NCBI RefSeq assembly: GCF_000160035.2
Contig: NZ_KI535368.1
Span: 124,001-188,000, forward strand
Direction: 5' to 3'
Length of the DNA stretch: 64,000 nucleotides
DNA from: Catonella morbi ATCC 51271
Lineage (GTDB): Bacteria; Bacillota; Clostridia; Lachnospirales; Lachnospiraceae
The position numbers were made by a program, and so were the translations under genes. Below are positions 62,775-64,000 of the stretch, in pieces. Below the pieces are notes generated by a model. That model was not told the DNA's origin, ran no database searches, and saw only the letters and a list, made by a program, of their open reading frames with translations. How positions within the stretch are numbered: position 1 is the stretch's first letter; every line of letters starts with the position of its first letter.

Positions 62775-64000
62775 CTATATCTGCTTAAGCCCCGAAATAT
62801 CGGAATCAGCAGTTAACGAATAATTAGTATAATAAACTACATAGCCCGGTTTTGCACCGTTCGGCTTTTTAACTTCTTTTTTCTGTACATAGTCCACTTC
62901 GTGCTTTGTACCATCCCCCGAAGCTAGGGAGGAGGTATTGACAGAGGAATAATGGACAGCGAGCTTGCCGGCTTCTTCAAAGGTTCTGTCCGGAACTTCT
63001 CTGCCATTAGTAACAAGCAGGACATGGGAGCCCGCACATTTTTTGGCATGGAACCACCAGTCACTGTTTGAAGCCAGCTTGAAGGTAAGATAATCGTTTT
63101 GAATATTGTTCTTACCTACATATATATCAAATCCGTCACTTGAAATGAAATGAAGGGGTGTACCTTTAGCTTCTTTCGCCTTACCCTTTTTGCCGCTTAT
63201 ACCGTTTTTTTTGGCATAGCCGGCATTTTCAAGTTCTTTTCTGATTTCTGCAAGGTCTTCCTCGTTTTCAGCTATATCAAGAGACATTTTAATGGATTCT
63301 AAGTGGTTTAGTTCTGCCTGCGCTTCTTCCTGCTGCACAAGTACAGCTTCGTAAGTTCTTTTAAGACGGGCATATTTATCAAAATATTTCTTTGCATTTG
63401 CCATAACAGGAATAGTTGTATCTAAGTTAATATTTACTTCCTTACCTGAATAGTAATCGGTACAGGTAAGTACTTTATCCCCATCATTTGCCTGATAACC
63501 ATAGGTGGTGATAAGCTCACCGTAAATTCTGAATTTATCCCTGTTTTCTGTATCTCTAAGCTGTTTGACAAAAATATCGAGCTTGTTTGCCGTTCTGGAT
63601 ATAGCATTAGTTATAAGTTTTCTGAGGTCGGTAGATTTCTGCCTTATTCTGTCGGTCTTGTCTTTGGAATTATAAAACTCCTCAAGCAAAGAAGAAATAT
63701 CAGAAAAAGTTTTGCTTTCCATATCACTGTATATACTAAGCCTGAAAGCGGCAAAAGCCTTTGGTGCAAGGTTTGCACCATAATAAATAGTCGGTGTAAA
63801 TTCACCTTTTTTAATAAGGTTGATGAATTTTTGAAAATTATCAAAAACCGCGCCTACATTTTCTGTATTAAGTGAAGCTGTGGACTGATCTGCATCAAGA
63901 CCTGAAAGTGCGCAGATTTCATTTGCAAGCTGCGGAGAAAAACCTGTAAGAGATGTGTATATTGCTTTTCCTATAGACACAGGCTTCTTTGCAATTACAT
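62775..64000 (-). CDS. rqcH: Ribosome quality-control protein RqcH (NFACT), partial
   Basis: The C-terminal ~408 residues; the frame is open to the right edge of the window, so the N-terminal ~170 residues are outside. It shows the NFACT-N end (LTGFSPQLANEICALSGLD), the coiled-coil middle (KYFDKYARLKRTYEAVLVQQ), and the NFACT-R region (DGFDIYVGKNNIQNDYLTFK, then WWFHAKKCAGSHVLL, SLASGDGTKHEVDYVQKKEV). RqcH adds C-terminal alanine tails to stalled chains on 60S-like 50S subunits, marking them for breakdown. It was formerly called fibronectin-binding protein. Confidence 0.93.
   Translation of the reverse strand, partial: VIAKKPVSIGKAIYTSLTGFSPQLANEICALSGLDADQSTASLNTENVGAVFDNFQKFINLIKKGEFTPTIYYGANLAPKAFAAFRLSIYSDMESKTFSDISSLLEEFYNSKDKTDRIRQKSTDLRKLITNAISRTANKLDIFVKQLRDTENRDKFRIYGELITTYGYQANDGDKVLTCTDYYSGKEVNINLDTTIPVMANAKKYFDKYARLKRTYEAVLVQQEEAQAELNHLESIKMSLDIAENEEDLAEIRKELENAGYAKKNGISGKKGKAKEAKGTPLHFISSDGFDIYVGKNNIQNDYLTFKLASNSDWWFHAKKCAGSHVLLVTNGREVPDRTFEEAGKLAVHYSSVNTSSLASGDGTKHEVDYVQKKEVKKPNGAKPGYVVYYTNYSLTADSDISGLKQI

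Overview
The window is AT-rich DNA with short intergenic gaps and mostly good Shine-Dalgarno sites. It looks like a low-GC anaerobic Firmicute of the Clostridia, most likely a flagellated Lachnospiraceae. The reasons are a CodY gene directly before a flgB-led flagellar operon, a type III glutamine synthetase, an NadABC-NiaR operon, and small DUF3791/DUF3990 and DUF2442/DUF4160 toxin-like modules. Genus and species cannot be fixed from the sequence alone. No rRNA, tRNA or CRISPR array was found.

Left part (1-18 kb): structured repeats at the edge, a membrane-bound XRE regulator, a three-gene ADP-ribosyltransferase-like toxin module, a sigma-factor-like protein lacking region 4, and then core biosynthesis: purB, leuB, ilvD, ilvB, a SAP/DUF6434 protein, serC, serA, and the NAD operon nadA-nadB-nadC-niaR with a visible NiaR operator in its promoter.

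Middle (18-40 kb) is the accessory part. It holds a decayed HipA-like kinase, an IS256-family element, three copies of a structured ~100-base repeat, a zinc-ribbon TPR protein, a YesL-like protein, GSIII, mntP and an amino-acid ABC transporter. Next comes the most interesting stretch (29.7-35.2 kb): a 593-residue regulator with two HTH domains; a 56-codon secreted-peptide gene converging on it; a palindrome shared with a divergent secreted-protein gene; a DUF4160/DUF2442 pair flanked by two more copies of the same promoter; and a two-gene ABC exporter driven by the third copy. This looks like a peptide-signalling (RRNPP-like) regulon. A RelB/PIN toxin-antitoxin pair and a second, three-gene ABC-2 exporter follow, ending at a structured repeat shared with a SLC13-type permease.

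Right part (40-64 kb): comM-dprA-topA-codY, then the flagellar basal-body/hook operon flgB-flgC-fliE-fliF-fliG-fliH-fliI-fliJ-motE-like-fliK-flgD-TIGR02530-flgE, closed by a strong terminator. After it come two family-2 glycosyltransferases, an Rrf2 regulator, mnmA, and on the minus strand hisJ and the 3' part of rqcH, which runs off the right edge.

At least four families of short structured or palindromic repeats lie between genes. Two show compensatory changes in their stems, which suggests selection on RNA or cruciform structure.
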